From Synanceia verrucosa (lineage: Eukaryota > Chordata > Actinopteri > Perciformes > Synanceiidae): a stretch of 64,000 nt of DNA. The position numbers and the translations under genes are program-made. Each line of letters opens with the position of its first letter. The stretch's first letter is position 1. Shown piece after piece: positions 25,149 to 36,353 of this stretch. The notes under the pieces were generated by a model that saw only the letters and a program-made list of their open reading frames with translations, ran no database searches and had not been told where the DNA came from. The stretch is from assembly GCA_029721515.1 (NCBI GenBank), contig CM056565.1, positions 3,512,242 through 3,576,241 of the forward strand, in the 5' to 3' direction.

Positions 25149-28100
25149 CTGGAGGAGGAAACCACAGTTAAACTGTATTTCTTATATCATCATCATCATC
25201 AGCTTCATTGCCCAGATCCCAGAACATGACCTTTGCCTAAAAAAGTGGTTCCCAAACTGCGCAGAGGCATGACGGGGGGGGGGGGGGGGCGCAAAAGACC
25301 TCAAGGGGGAGGGGGGATGCAATGTTTTCTGGATACGGCATTGCAAGGAGGCGTGAGGCATATATTTTTTATTTCAAAAAAAGTTGAGATTAATTGCAAA
25401 TTTTAGCTTATTGCAGTTTACTTTTACTTTGTTCAAAGTAGGGCTGTCAAAGGTAGCGTGACGGTAACTCTACTTGGACAAACTGCCTGAAATGTGTTGC
25501 CAGAGACATGCTGGCAGGTCATGAACTCCATTCAAAAAATCAAGGAAACTAACAACGCAGTCGTACCTAACGATCAAACATGCTGATAAAATTAAATTAA
25601 TAATTTTTTCTGGTTCTGTCTAAGCTTCTCCTGTAATTCAGCAAACAAATAATCCATCAAAGAGCATCGTTAAAGTATTATTTTGTAACGTGAGATGATG
25701 TAAAGGAAAAGATAAAGAGACGTTCTTTTCATAAACATATGCTAAAATCAGAGTGACACCACATTAGCTCTATTAAGCGCTGTGTTCTTTAGAGAATATA
25801 TCTGCACTGAATGTGTTTATTAAACACCTCCAATAGTTTCAACAGCACAACTCTACTCCACCTCCAGCTGGAGACGGGGGGGGGTGGCTATATACAGTTA
25901 GGCCCAAAAATATTTGGACAGTGACATAGTCTTCATGATTTGGGCTCTGCATGCCACCACACTGGATTTGAAATGAAACAAACACAACTGAACTGAAGTG
26001 CAGACTTTAAGGTTTGATTCAAGGGGTTGACCAAAATATATGATTAAACATGTAGGAACTGCAGCTATTTTTATACAAACACTACTCATTTCAGGGGCTC
26101 AAAAGTATTTGGACAAATAAACATAACCCTAAGTAAAATGTTACTAATGGTGATATTGGCAAGGTGTTAGAAGAGTTATCCAAATATGAAAGTCACTGCT
26201 GAAATCTGAACAATACTTTTGTCTTTGATGATTTTAATTTTATTCAAGCATTTGCATTTATTTGTTTTTGGTTCTTCTTGACATAGTGAATTTGTGTGTA
26301 ACTTATTTCTTTATTTGAATGTATTTATTAATATTATTTCATATGTTCCTGCATGGTTCATCAGTCTTTTGCAATAAGTATCATGCACATTGAAATTATG
26401 ATGATGGTGATTTTTAGATATATTGTGCAGCCTTATTGGGAAGTACTGTGAAATCATAATTGACAACACAAAGGTTGACGATACAAAAATAAACATCCTT
26501 GATATGATTATGTTGGTGTGTTTTCATTATTTACCTGTGGGCTGCTTTCTTGTGAGGCACCATCTTGTATTCCTCTGGAAACCACCGTCTGAAAGCAGAA
26601 CAAAAAACAAACCCAGAATTAACTACTCATAGTCACGTTGAAGATTATTTAATTTCTTCTCCTGATATATGGCAGATATCAACAACAAGGCCTGAATGAG
26701 AAGGTGATAATGAACTGAAACACTGGCCTGCAGAGCTCCTTGATGGTACTGACATCAATGATCCTGTAGTGGAGGTGGTACATGAACTGTGGCATGTACT
26801 TGTCCAGGAACCTCTTGTCTGCATGCACAGAGTTCCCTGCATCAAGAGGATTTATAAGACACATTTGTAGGAGTCAAATCAGTTGAGGACTATGACAGTG
26901 ATGCAGCTGATGCTAAAATGGAACTCACCAGCGAGGGGACACTGTCCAGGCGGTGTGTGCTGTCTGACGAAGGAAAGGAACTCATACTCTGCTTGTTCCA
27001 GGGTGATCTGACTGTCCTGAACGGCCTGGGTCAGTCCTGACTGAGACACAGTTACACAGGCGCTTTAAAGTACCTTGTGGAGTTTTCATTTAAAAACATT
27101 TGTTAAGTCCATTTAAACACAGAATCGTTCAAGTCCATGTTAACTTGCAGGCAGTCTTGTTCACTGCCTGCACATGGTACATGTGTCAGTTTCAAAAGTG
27201 ACACTTCCGGTCATTTCCATTTCTTTACTAACTTAGTGAAAAACAGAGGACAATGGAGACAAAACGGGTTCTGTGTGGGAGCTTTGTCTGGCTAGTTGCT
27301 ACGTCACAAATCACTTCTGGGTCCAAACCCCGGCTGCGGATGAGGATTCCTCCACATTTCAAGGTAAGTTGATCGGACTTTTATATCTCACGCGTTATCG
27401 TGAGTCACCAGCGCAAATGTAAACAGAGATAGCTGCAACTAAAGAGCCAGTCAGCTTTTGCACGGTCACTTCATACTAAACCAGTTTCCAAAACTCTGTC
27501 AAAAAAGGGACTGAACTCTTACAACTCCAACAGAGTTGTACATGTTAGTGTCAGGCTGAAAGGGAAAGTCCCAGCTTGTCCATGAAAAGGAAAGTGTATG
27601 AGGTTGAGGTGAGAAAGTAACGTTAGCTTAACATAAGGGTGTCAGCAATAAAGCTAACGTTCTGTACCTGGGTAACATCAACAATTGTTTAACTATGTAT
27701 GTTAGCAAGTTAGTAAAGTGTATCAGTACCATGGTTAGTGTACAACATAACAGACAACTCTACACTGTTGGTAGCTACTTATGTTGCCTAACATAAACAC
27801 AGTTTACCAACTAAAACCAGCCACCAGCCTCAGCTGTTTTTCAGCAGGGTAGCAGTGGTTTGTGTTAGTTGTAAACCATGGTCACTAACTAAGTAGCTAA
27901 AGTGACCATGAAAAAGGTGACTGGCTCTTAAGCTCCAGCCATCTCTGTTTACATTTGCGCCGGTGGTTCGTGGTAACGTTGTGTGTGAGATCTAAAAGTT
28001 CAAAATAAAAGATCACCTTAACTTTAAATGTGGATGAATCCTCACAGTATCACCTTTCGAACAGTGTATTCCATGTCTTCATAGCCTTACCAGGCGTTTT

Positions 28101-29749
28101 ACAATCCAGCAGTATAGAGGCTGCAACCATTACAGTTTACATTCGCAGCTAGGGTTTGGACCTGGAACTGATTTGTGACGTAGCGACTAGCCATCCCCAC
28201 TGTTGTAGTAATGTTGCTGCCCAGTTAGCACATGGCAACTAGAATAAAGTGTAAAGCGCATGCACAAAGCAGAGCGTGACGGCAGCATTTTACTTGATAA
28301 TTCTGGCTTCCTGTTTACACAGTGAGAGAAGTTGTTGCGGTTCAGAAAAATTCCACCCTGGAGGCCGTTTTTTAAAATTTGCGTTTTAGGTCGTCTACAA
28401 CGCCGTTACCATGTAAACGGGAGGCCGAAACGCAACAAAACTTTTGCGTTTTATACCGTTGTCGTGCAAACAGGGCCTATGTATGTAAACATATGTGCAC
28501 AGTATATACATATAAACACAAATATACACATCTGTAATGTTCTGTTTTACCTTTCCATGATGCTCTTTACACCACTCAGACATCCCTTCCAGGAGCTCGT
28601 TCGGCTGGTTAATTATCAAGTTGGGTCCCTGCAAACAGAGAACAGATGAGTTGAATGAACATGACAGACAGTAGTGGCAGTCCAGAAGTGATTCATTTTA
28701 CATTACCTCAGCCAAAATGTTCAGGTCAGAATCTGTGATAATGCATGCCATTTCAATGATCTGGTCCTTCTCGATGTCCAGACCTGTCATCTACAAAACA
28801 CACAGACAGACACAGAGTTAGTTTGCTGACATCTGTCGGACCCTGAAAAGCAGCATCACGTTTTACAGGACGTCTTCTCAAATAGCAAGAACAAAATTAA
28901 AGCTACGGGACTTGGTGTCTTATCTATGTCTACTTTACTCACCTATGTATTAAATTCTGCTGGGTTGTTCACATCACTTCTCAGTAATATCCCATGAGCA
29001 AAAAACACATTATGGAGCCAGAAACCAAGCTCAGTAGTCTGTAATGTCCAGCTTCAGTGAGCTGGCTAACATGCAGTAGGTTTCACTCAGTGGTCTGCTA
29101 ACATTAGGTGTTCACGTTGCCATGTAACGTTAACGTTAGCATAACGTCAGCTTCCCATTCGAAAACTAGGTAAATAGCTAGCTAAAACGTTACACAACCT
29201 TACTGATAAGACGCCCTTAGCCTGCTCTAATTAAAACGGCAGGATGAATGACCTCTCATGTCATTAGCTAACTTTAACTTTAGACCTTACCATGAGTTAC
29301 AGTCCCCAGCTAACTTTACATGGCACTTTTTATTTAAACAGAGGAACGTCATAACAGCTACTGAGTACCACCTCTGGTTACTTCTTTTAGCTAATGTTGA
29401 GAAACTTACAAACCGTAGCTTGTTAAGCTAACTACACAGACACAAGCCGGTAACTTGCCTCCAGGTCCACCCAAACCATCCTCTGAGACATCGCCATTGA
29501 TGACATGCTGATCGTTCTGGACCCCTGAACAACAGTGGAAATGAATGGGTTTATTAGGCGGCTAAACGGTATGCTTTTCTCCAAAACACAACTGCAGTGT
29601 AAGTGAGACGCTGTCTTGCTGAGCCGGAGCTGTCTCCACCTGCAAAGAAACTCCGAGACAGAGAGAGCCCACTGGACAGAAGTCCGCCGAAACACTGGCA
29701 TCCTTGGCCGGGTTCCGTTCTGAACTGCCGTAAAGAACTTCTGTCTCAT
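25016..29749 (-). CDS. rexo2: rexo2, oligoribonuclease (small RNA 3'-5' exonuclease 2)
   Basis: Seven exons join in frame to 286 residues: 29459-29749, 28707-28790, 28551-28628, 26929-27040, 26728-26836, 26535-26588 and 25016-25148. REXO2 degrades two- to five-nucleotide RNAs in mitochondria and cytosol. The DEDDh residues are visible: D95 and E97 in MVWVDLE|MTGLD, D195 in NSVHADKRFLD, and the H-x4-D pair H211/D216 in HYRIIDVST. The first about 80 residues are basic and hydroxylated, as expected of a mitochondrial presequence. M82 begins the MSSMAMSQRMVWVD segment and could give a cytosolic form of 205 residues. With the extension it is longer than the 237-residue human protein, so the exact start is uncertain. 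Two donors are GC rather than GT. Confidence 0.95.
25240..25890. repeat. repeat fragments with a poly-G run in a rexo2 intron
   Basis: 'gtggttcccaaactg' at about 25243 resembles hAT-type ends. It is followed by an uninterrupted G run at about 25275-25289 and a second G run near 25875. Family assignment is uncertain. Confidence 0.4.
25894..26150. mobile_element. Tc1-like element end fragment
   Basis: Starts with 'tacagttaggcccaaaa' and 'atatttggacagtgac', the terminal text of a common fish Tc1-like family. A matching right end is not found, so only one end remains, in the last rexo2 intron. Confidence 0.6.
26535..26588 (-). CDS. rexo2: rexo2 exon 6
   Basis: 54 bp encoding RWFPEEYKMVPHKKAAH with split codons at both ends. 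Acceptor gctttcag, donor GTAAAT. Confidence 0.93.
26728..26836 (-). CDS. rexo2: rexo2 exon 5, GC donor
   Basis: NSVHADKRFLDKYMPQF to STIKELC plus two bases of Arg; contains D195, H211 and D216. It must end at CTCTGCAG to keep phase with RWFPEEYK in the next exon. The following bases are GCCAGT, so the donor is GC. Confidence 0.9.
26929..27040 (-). CDS. rexo2: rexo2 exon 4
   Basis: SGLTQAVQDSQITLEQAEYE to GQCPLA plus one base of the next Gly. Acceptor gtctcag, donor GTGAGT. Confidence 0.95.
27285..28205. repeat. long imperfect inverted repeat in rexo2 intron 3
   Basis: 27285-27480 is inversely repeated at about 27895-28205. Shared text includes 'gctacgtcacaaatca', 'gcgcaaatgtaaacagaga' and 'agagccagtca'. 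The right arm has an extra insertion of about 100 bp. The spacer is about 0.4 kb. It is probably a non-autonomous DNA element with long terminal repeats. Confidence 0.8.
28330..28495. repeat. hAT-like non-autonomous fragment
   Basis: Text such as 'ccgttaccatgtaaacggg' and 'gtcgtgcaaacagggcc' is typical of short fish hAT-derived repeats; it contains local inverted repeats. Low-level recognition only. Confidence 0.4.
28551..28628 (-). CDS. rexo2: rexo2 exon 3
   Basis: 26 codons, GPNLIINQPNELL to EWCKEHHGK, in phase 0. Acceptor tttgcag, donor GTAAAA. Confidence 0.95.
28707..28790 (-). CDS. rexo2: rexo2 exon 2
   Basis: 28 codons, MTGLDIEKDQIIEMA to DLNILAE, in phase 0. Acceptor ttttgtag, donor GTAATG. 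Confidence 0.95.
29459..29749 (-). CDS. rexo2: rexo2 exon 1
   Basis: 97 codons ending VWVDLE. The next bases are GCAAGT, a classic GC-type donor; the next exon starts precisely at MTGLD in phase 0. Other in-frame Met codons lie at residues 17 and 82. The hAT-like element begins 27 bp upstream of the first ATG. Confidence 0.85.
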
Positions 29750-29775
29750 CAGATGCCGTAAATGTCGCGAAGTTG

Positions 29776-30682
29776 CAGTGATGGGAAGTACGGTTCTTTT
29801 CAGAGATTCGTCTCTTTTGACTCGGCTCCCTCAGAAGAGCCGGCTCTTACAGCTCCAAAACGGCTTTTCATTTAGTATCACTCAGAGCCTTTGTTTGTGT
29901 GTTGGTAAGCAAATGTTCATTCGGAGTTTTCATTAAAACCTTATTAATATGCAGTGTGTTATTAAAAAAATAATACATACATAGTTACTACTGTTAGCCA
30001 TTTTAATTAAATTAAATGAACACAGGAAATAAATCAAATTAATAAAACCCAAAGTCTTAACTTTATGACTCTTTAGATAAACATCTTAAGTGCAGGTTTT
30101 GCGTTGTCCCTGCTCTGATGGATATTTTCATTTTACACATTCTGCACTCAGATTTGCAGTTTCTAATATCATTGAAATGCAGCTAGACCAGCTTCTTTTC
30201 AGATTTTGCTCATTTCTTCACTTTTCCCCTGTAGACAGTTGTACATTTACATTGTTTGACCACACTGTGTTGCCGAACCTGGTATGGGTCTCACGAGAGT
30301 TAGAGAGTTAACAACAGGACTTGAGATTTACTCCTAAATAGTTGTACACACACTGGCTGTACCTATGTTTCCCTGCAGGCTGCTGCTCTTATGATTAAAC
30401 ACTGTTGAACGATTCATATGACTCCCAGTCATTAAACAACATCCCCCCCAACGGTTTTATATTTATGTTCCACTACACTCACTGTCTGTCCCCCTTCCCT
30501 CTTTCACATAATGGTATGATCCTAGTCTGTCCTGGCATGTGATTGCCAGCATGGTGTGTCCATTACAATAAGGGCCAGTCCCTGCCAAAGATTCAGCTCT
30601 CTCCTGACAGGAGTTGGTTCTTCTCATTCGTTAGAAAGAATCGTCTCCTAATGTCGCATTCATTAAAGCCATACATCACTAG
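29776..30682. mobile_element. hAT-like non-autonomous element next to the rexo2 start
   Basis: The left end CAGTGATGGGAAG is matched in inverse by 'catcact' at 30674-30680. The left subterminal region has 'agaagagccggctctt', a hAT-type motif; the right has 'aagaatcgtctcc'. Flanks give only a degenerate 8-bp duplication (cgaagttg, gagagttg). It has no transposase. Confidence 0.65.
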
Positions 30683-32450
30683 AGAGTTGCACACTTTTAA
30701 AATAACTTTATTGTTAAATGTTCCGGTTACATTACACATTATTAAAAAAAATCACATTACAAAAAAAATCCACATTCCTGAAAACAATTTAAACAGATTC
30801 AAAACAGGTTATATTGACAATATTGATAGGTCATATGGACAATAATTAAAAACAAATCAAAAATAGTGGTAGGCTACATGTGCAGTACGGTCCTAAACTA
30901 GATTTGTAAGTTACACAGTCAAACATACCTCATATGTATTTTGAGACCTTGAGAGCAAACCACCCAGTCTACCCATACCGTAGCAAAGCCAATTAAATGA
31001 ATAATAAACATAGTATGACACATTTTTGAATAAGCTTGTGTGTATCATGTTTATTGGAATTCTGAATTTCTTTATGTTAAAATTTATATAATATAGTTAA
31101 TTAATATTTCAACATTCGGAGACCCTGTGATTTTTGTATATTATGTATTGTTTTGAGTTGGTTATTGACATCAGAAAAGATACTGAAGACCAGCTGATAG
31201 TTTCTTTTATTTTTTTATTCTTACAGAAAAAAAAAATGCAAAAGCTCATATCTCTCCCAAAACAGTTCACTCATGTGTCAAAACTAAATTCCTTTCTCAT
31301 ATAAATAATAGTCAGTGCAACCAAACTGCATCGTCCCTTTGGCATTGTGTCAGCACTGCCAAGTCAAAATGTTTAGATGTTTTGTCACTATGGCAGAGAA
31401 CCATTGAAATGTCCCTTTAGTCCACCTCTCAGTCTGAGCCCAGTCCTTCATTGGCAATGGCTACTGTACTAATTTTTTGTCTAGCTAACAATACAATTGT
31501 GTATAAAACTGAAAAAAATGTATTTTACCATAAGAGTAGCCTCCACAGTTTCACATCACACATCACTCATACTGTCAAGGAAACTATAACCATTTTATTC
31601 ACATACACACAGCATAATATACTGTAATATAAACACATAAACAAAAAACAAAGAAAATGATATGTAGCCTCCAGTGCTGTAAATAAAGCTAACACTTCTT
31701 CACTGGTCGCTGTCCTCGTCCTCCTGTCCGTCCACTCGCTGCTGTCTATCTGGACACAGATGTGAGAAACTCCTCCGTCATAAAGTTGACTGTCAGTTAC
31801 TGTCATCAATCTATGAAATGTTCCAATAGCGTCATATGTGGTATTCATGGTGTTATTTTCTTGACTAGTTCTGACAACTGAACAGGCTATTGTGCAGGTG
31901 ATGACTGATACAATGAAATGATTCTTACATGTTTGGAGAAAACAACCATTAGACTGAGAATCACTAAACAGTTTAGATAAACCACATGTTAACAGAATGT
32001 AAACAGAGAGGTGGCTTGAAATCTATCTCTGCTGCATCGAGGTCAGTAGAGCAGGAGTCAGAGATGGAGCGTGGTCTGGCAGAATCTTCAGGTGGAGAAA
32101 TGTGTATCTCAATCCATGTGTGTGTAATTTGTTTTGTAAATGTGTGAAACAATCCATAAATGTGTAAATTTGTGAACGTGAACACAATTCCACAAATGTG
32201 TGTTCAGAATTAGATTTGTAAATATATACAAAAACCTGCAAATGTGTACATTAACCTGTATGTGTAAAAAATCTGCAAATGCGTACCATATCGATATTAA
32301 TGGCTGAAAAGTATTTTGCTTGCAATAGCAAAAAATACAGACAAGTCATCAGTTACAACTCTCTACAATTGACAGGCTTTCTACACCGCTACCACGGAAA
32401 ATGTGCAAATGTCTGTGTGCCTCTGAGGCTGTACAGCTACACACCACCAG
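30683..32450. other. intergenic, nothing firm
   Basis: AT-rich DNA between the hAT-like element and the Tc1 fossil. No gene supported. 32100-32290 has scattered 'gtgtgtaaatttgtg' type low-complexity text. Confidence 0.5.
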
Positions 32451-32519
32451 TTAGTTAATATTCATTTATTTTTAGCAATTTACTGAATGTAAAATGAAAA
32501 ATGGAGAATTCTCAACCAA

Positions 32520-33015
32520 ATCAATACTTGGTGTTACTACCCAACATCTTCAAACCACCAAAAAGTCAGGAGTTTCGTAGGATTAAAGTCAGGTGTTTCA
32601 CTCAATTAAAGTATACCAAACAGGTGCTAATGATCATTAATTTCACAGGTTTAAACAAAGTCATTAAGTGAAACAGAAACAGCTATGTAGGAGACTTTAA
32701 ACTGACTGAGGAACAGGTGAGGTTGTGGAAGACAGTTTCATGTCACGGGTCATACACCATGGCAAGACTGAACACAGTCACAAGACACACAGTAGTAATA
32801 CTGCATCTGCAAGGTCTGTCCAAAAAAAAAAGATTTAAAAGCACACTGGTTTCAAGATGATGCTGTTCAACCTCTTTTGAATAAGCACAAAGAAAAGGTC
32901 AGTGTTGAAGATCGTAGACACAGTGGTCAACCAAGGAAACCTTGACACTGGAAGATGTTCAGCAGTGCCATCAGCTCAGAACTGGCAGAAACCAGAGGGA
33001 TGATAGGTGATACTC
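32520..33015 (+). mobile_element. Tc1-like transposon fossil (5' transposase part)
   Basis: Text corresponding to the N-terminal half of a Tc1-like transposase is recognisable at the DNA level, such as 'gaagatcgtagacacagtgg', 'caaccaaggaaacct' and 'cagtgccatcagctcagaac'. Stops and frame changes are frequent and the catalytic part is absent. Confidence 0.65.
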
Positions 33016-33906
33016 ATAAATACACACAAATATGAAGAAGAAAAAAGATGAGGAAAAACAAATCTTCATTCCAAAAATAGGTTATTTTATTTCTTTATAC
33101 AATCCATTTGGAAAATGGAAATGACAAAATGAGACTGATGCACTAATATATAAAAAATAAGTCAACTTGTTCATGTAGCCGTTACATTTAATGTACAGTA
33201 TAAATTATAAATGTGTGTAGAATACATTATATACACTGTACAATTGAAAGGATCAGACCCTGAGACTGACTTTGAAATGAAAAATGTTTCCAGTCCTGAG
33301 TTCCTGTATTAACTTGAAATTCACCTCATGCTGCTTATGTAAAAAATAGGTTTTACATGAAACTCAAGAGCATCCCTGTCTCCTGTAACTATACACAGCT
33401 TAAATATTGATTTCTGTGAGATGCATAACAGTTCTGTTTCATAAATACTATTCATATAACACATATGATAATATCCCAGTATGGGAGAACATGACACTTC
33501 TGTCTGTCATCATACATACAGCAGATACAACATATCACTGCACAGTTGTGTGCAGAATGTAAATGTCACAGTGTAAAACCACTCATCTCCACAGAGTGAT
33601 TACAATAAAAGCAGACAGCATAATTCGTCTATGGATTAGAGTCCCTTTAGGTTGTCAGATCTCTGTTTGCCCTCTTGTTGTTTCAGTTTGGAAACCTCTA
33701 GGTGGGTTATATAACGTGACAGCCTGAAGGGTTGTTCAGGAGGTATGAAGGCAGACAAATCTTGACAAACAATCATATTTCGAAACAAAGAAAGAGGATC
33801 AGTCACTCATGTCTTGGTCTGTTTGCCACCTAAATGCAGTTTTAAAAGGTGTGTATAAACAGCCACTGCTGTCTCTGCAGTCATTTCACTGAAGACAGGT
33901 CCTCAC
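33016..33906. other. ripply 3' flank / probable 3' UTR
   Basis: Downstream of the ripply stop on the gene strand. No other gene signature was seen. Confidence 0.5.
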
Positions 33907-34099
33907 TCAGTTGTAGGAGGTGAAATGTGACTGCTGTTTGAGACACTCCTGAGAGTCGCCATCTTCCTCCCAGTCCTCCTCCTCATCACTGTCAGAATCA
34001 TCATAGAAGCTGATGGTCGCCTGAATGGGAAAATTCCTGAGCAGAGCCTCTCCGTCACTGTACAGGTAGTCAAATGACTTGGATTTGGGCCAGAACAGC
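33907..34099 (-). CDS. ripply1: ripply exon 4 (Ripply domain, acidic tail)
   Basis: LFWPKSKSFDYLYSDGEALL to the terminal SHFTSYN and TGA at 33907-33909. Acceptor caaccag. Confidence 0.95.
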
Positions 34100-35903
34100 C
34101 TGGTTGAGAGAGAAAGAACACACTGCCGTTAACAATTAGGTGCTCATAACCACAGAAGCAGCATCATCAAACACACTGGACCTTCATCAATGTGTGCTCT
34201 TGTATGTTCTTGTGTTCTTGTGTCTTTTGCCTGAAATGTTTTTCATCCTTAAATTCACTTTTCAGTATTTTGAGCCAATTAACAGCACAGCTATTGAATA
34301 TTGGAAGTGACAGTTGAATTAAATATTTTCAGAGAGGAGAGCTTGATATTATTTTTAAAGACATATGTATGATTTGTTGATATGAAAACGGGGAACCAAT
34401 TACAAGTAACCGGGAACGTATTCTTGCTTGTCTTTAGGAGTATAAAGGCTTGTGTCCACTAGGGTGCGCTGATCATCTCTGCAGCCACTGTTGTGTGATA
34501 AACTAACATCACCCTATCATTATGTAGTTGGACTACTCTCTGTTTGACACTTTTTTGGAAAAAGCTGCTGCAAAAAGTGGAACACCCGAAAAGAAAGACG
34601 CTGAGAAAAAAATGCAACATGGACACAGGCCCTAAGGATTAAAGAAAAAAAATCAAGAAAGAAAGACAAAGTACACTCTCCAGTGTGTTGTGGGTTTAGT
34701 GCATGACGCAAAATTGACAGGAGGCATTGTCCACCTGTAAGAATGGAAACATTTAGAGTCACAGAGGATCCTGACCTGACAGGGTGGAAGGCCTGAGCTT
34801 TCCCATCAGACGAGCAGCAGCCGGGCACTGTGGGTCTGGAGTAAGGCTGAGGGAGGCAGAGACAGACGAGATGAATGCATATTTCAGTTTCACCGAGAGA
34901 CACTTTTTGCGTCAGGGGTCGTGACCAAGCGTCGGTTTTTGACGCACTGAGGTGAGACTGAGTTGGTAACTTACACAGGACAGCTTGCTCCAGGGGCATC
35001 GCTTTGATTCACTCCTGCTGCTGGACAACCACGGTCTCCACAGTGAAGTCTGGCTGCAAGGAGAGGGAATTGAGGTCCATTAAATCCTAAAACTTCTAAA
35101 ATAGATCTACTTGATGTTGCTATTACAGTAGCAATCAGAGAGATCGTAAGCTACAGTAAAGGACAGTGCAAATATTTTGCTTTGGAACTCTCCAGTTTGC
35201 AGAAAAGCAATAATCCTCCATCTGTGATCATGAATTTCCCTAGCATCTATCCATCCATCATATTACCTGCACATTCCATTAAGATTTAGAAATGCTTTCA
35301 TGATGACAAAACTCCACCACACTGATCCATAATAACACACACACACACACATAAATATATATGTAAGTAAAGAGTAAAGAACAACTTTTCATTTTTGAGA
35401 AAGCTAAAATAATGCAAAATGATGATTAAACTGAACAATGTAGAGTAGATTTTCTTTATTTTTTCCTTCTTTTCATATTTTCTGCACAGCAAATTTGCAC
35501 TGTTTTTTATGTTATGTCTGTTTCTACAGGTCACATCCACATTACACATTTTTTATTCCTGTAATGCTGCTGTGGCAGCTGAATAAAAAACGACTCTTTT
35601 CTATTCTATTCTATTTTTGCTGATGACCTGGCTTCGGTCTATTCCTTTTTCAGTTACACAGTTGATTGTTGCTTATTGTTTTGTTTATCGTGTGAAATGC
35701 ATTAATATAAAGATGTCTGATAATGTTTTGTCTAGTGCATGCACACACGTTAAACCGCATATAATGAAATAAACTCCTCATTCATTCTCTCCTTTCATAA
35801 TTACCGTGGACATTTGGACTCTTTCCTACCTGCAGTTGTTGTTCTTGGCACACGATGCTGAGCTGAAGGAAGGCTGCTGGAGGAGCAGGCATGCTGAACT
35901 CAT
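33907..35903 (-). CDS. ripply1: ripply transcriptional corepressor, best match ripply1
   Basis: Four exons (35830-35903, 34975-35053, 34776-34846, 33907-34099) join to 138 residues. The Groucho/TLE-recruiting motif WRPW is at residues 30-33 in SLWRPWLSSS. The conserved Ripply domain runs from FHPVR (71-75) through LFWPKSKSFDYLY, EALLRNFPIQATISFY and the acidic DDSDSDEEEDWEED. Ripply proteins are nuclear adaptors that convert T-box activators such as Tbx6 into repressors at somite boundaries (family knowledge). LWRPWLSS and the SKSFDYLYS block favour Ripply1 over Ripply2 or Ripply3, but the paralogue is an inference. The start is the first ATG with a spliced frame into WRPW. Confidence 0.93.
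34776..34846 (-). CDS. ripply1: ripply exon 3
   Basis: PYSRPTVPGCCSSDGKAQAF then HPV and two bases of Arg75. Acceptor ccctcag, donor GTCAGG. Confidence 0.92.
34975..35053 (-). CDS. ripply1: ripply exon 2 (WRPW)
   Basis: Completes Ser25 and encodes QTSLWRPWLSSSRSESKRC to LSC. Acceptor ccttgcag, donor GTAAGT. Confidence 0.93.
35830..35903 (-). CDS. ripply1: ripply exon 1
   Basis: ATG at 35903 begins MSSACLLLQQPSFSS. 24 codons plus two bases, donor GTAGGA. Confidence 0.85.
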
Positions 35904-36047
35904 CTTTTTTCTGTTTTTTTTTCCTTGCTTTGCTCTCCTGGGGAATTTCTTCGGAGGTGGATTTTCTTTTTAAAATGTCTTTTCTCGCTCGTCGTGGGCT
36001 TCTGTGCTCCGCAGTGTGTCTGTCATCTGGTGTCTGGTGGGGCTGTG

Positions 36048-36108
36048 AGGTGTCAGGGCTTTATGAAGCACTGGTGCTGGGGGGTGACTGATGTTAGCCA
36101 ATCACGTG
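36048..36108. promoter_or_regulatory. candidate T-box half-site and E-box upstream of ripply
   Basis: AGGTGTCA at 36048-36055 is one base from a T-box half-site. CACGTG at 36103-36108 is an E-box. Both lie 145-205 bp upstream of the ripply ATG. Ripply genes are known targets of Tbx6 and Mesp-type factors. Short motifs; inference only. Confidence 0.25.
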
Positions 36109-36293
36109 GCTCGTGGCGGGTAGGGGGTATATGGTATATGATGTAAAATAGTAAAGCCTTAACAATGAAATAAACTGCTGTTGTCTTCTATTTTTTTGAT
36201 TTAGGATTTACCACATGTAGCTTGAATAATCCTATGACTTAGCCTATTTCTTTTTGAATTGTTATTTATATATGTTGTTTATACTTATATTTG

Positions 36294-36297
<4 letters not shown>

Positions 36298-36350
<53 letters not shown>
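36298..36350. repeat. (TA)n microsatellite
   Basis: An uninterrupted alternating TA run of about 53 bp. Confidence 0.97.

Positions 36351-36353
<3 letters not shown>

Noticed and set aside
31700..31749. Possible terminal exon (minus) encoding an acidic DGQEDEDSDQ tail after a tccag acceptor
   Set aside because: Only about 15 codons, with no partner exon found within reach.
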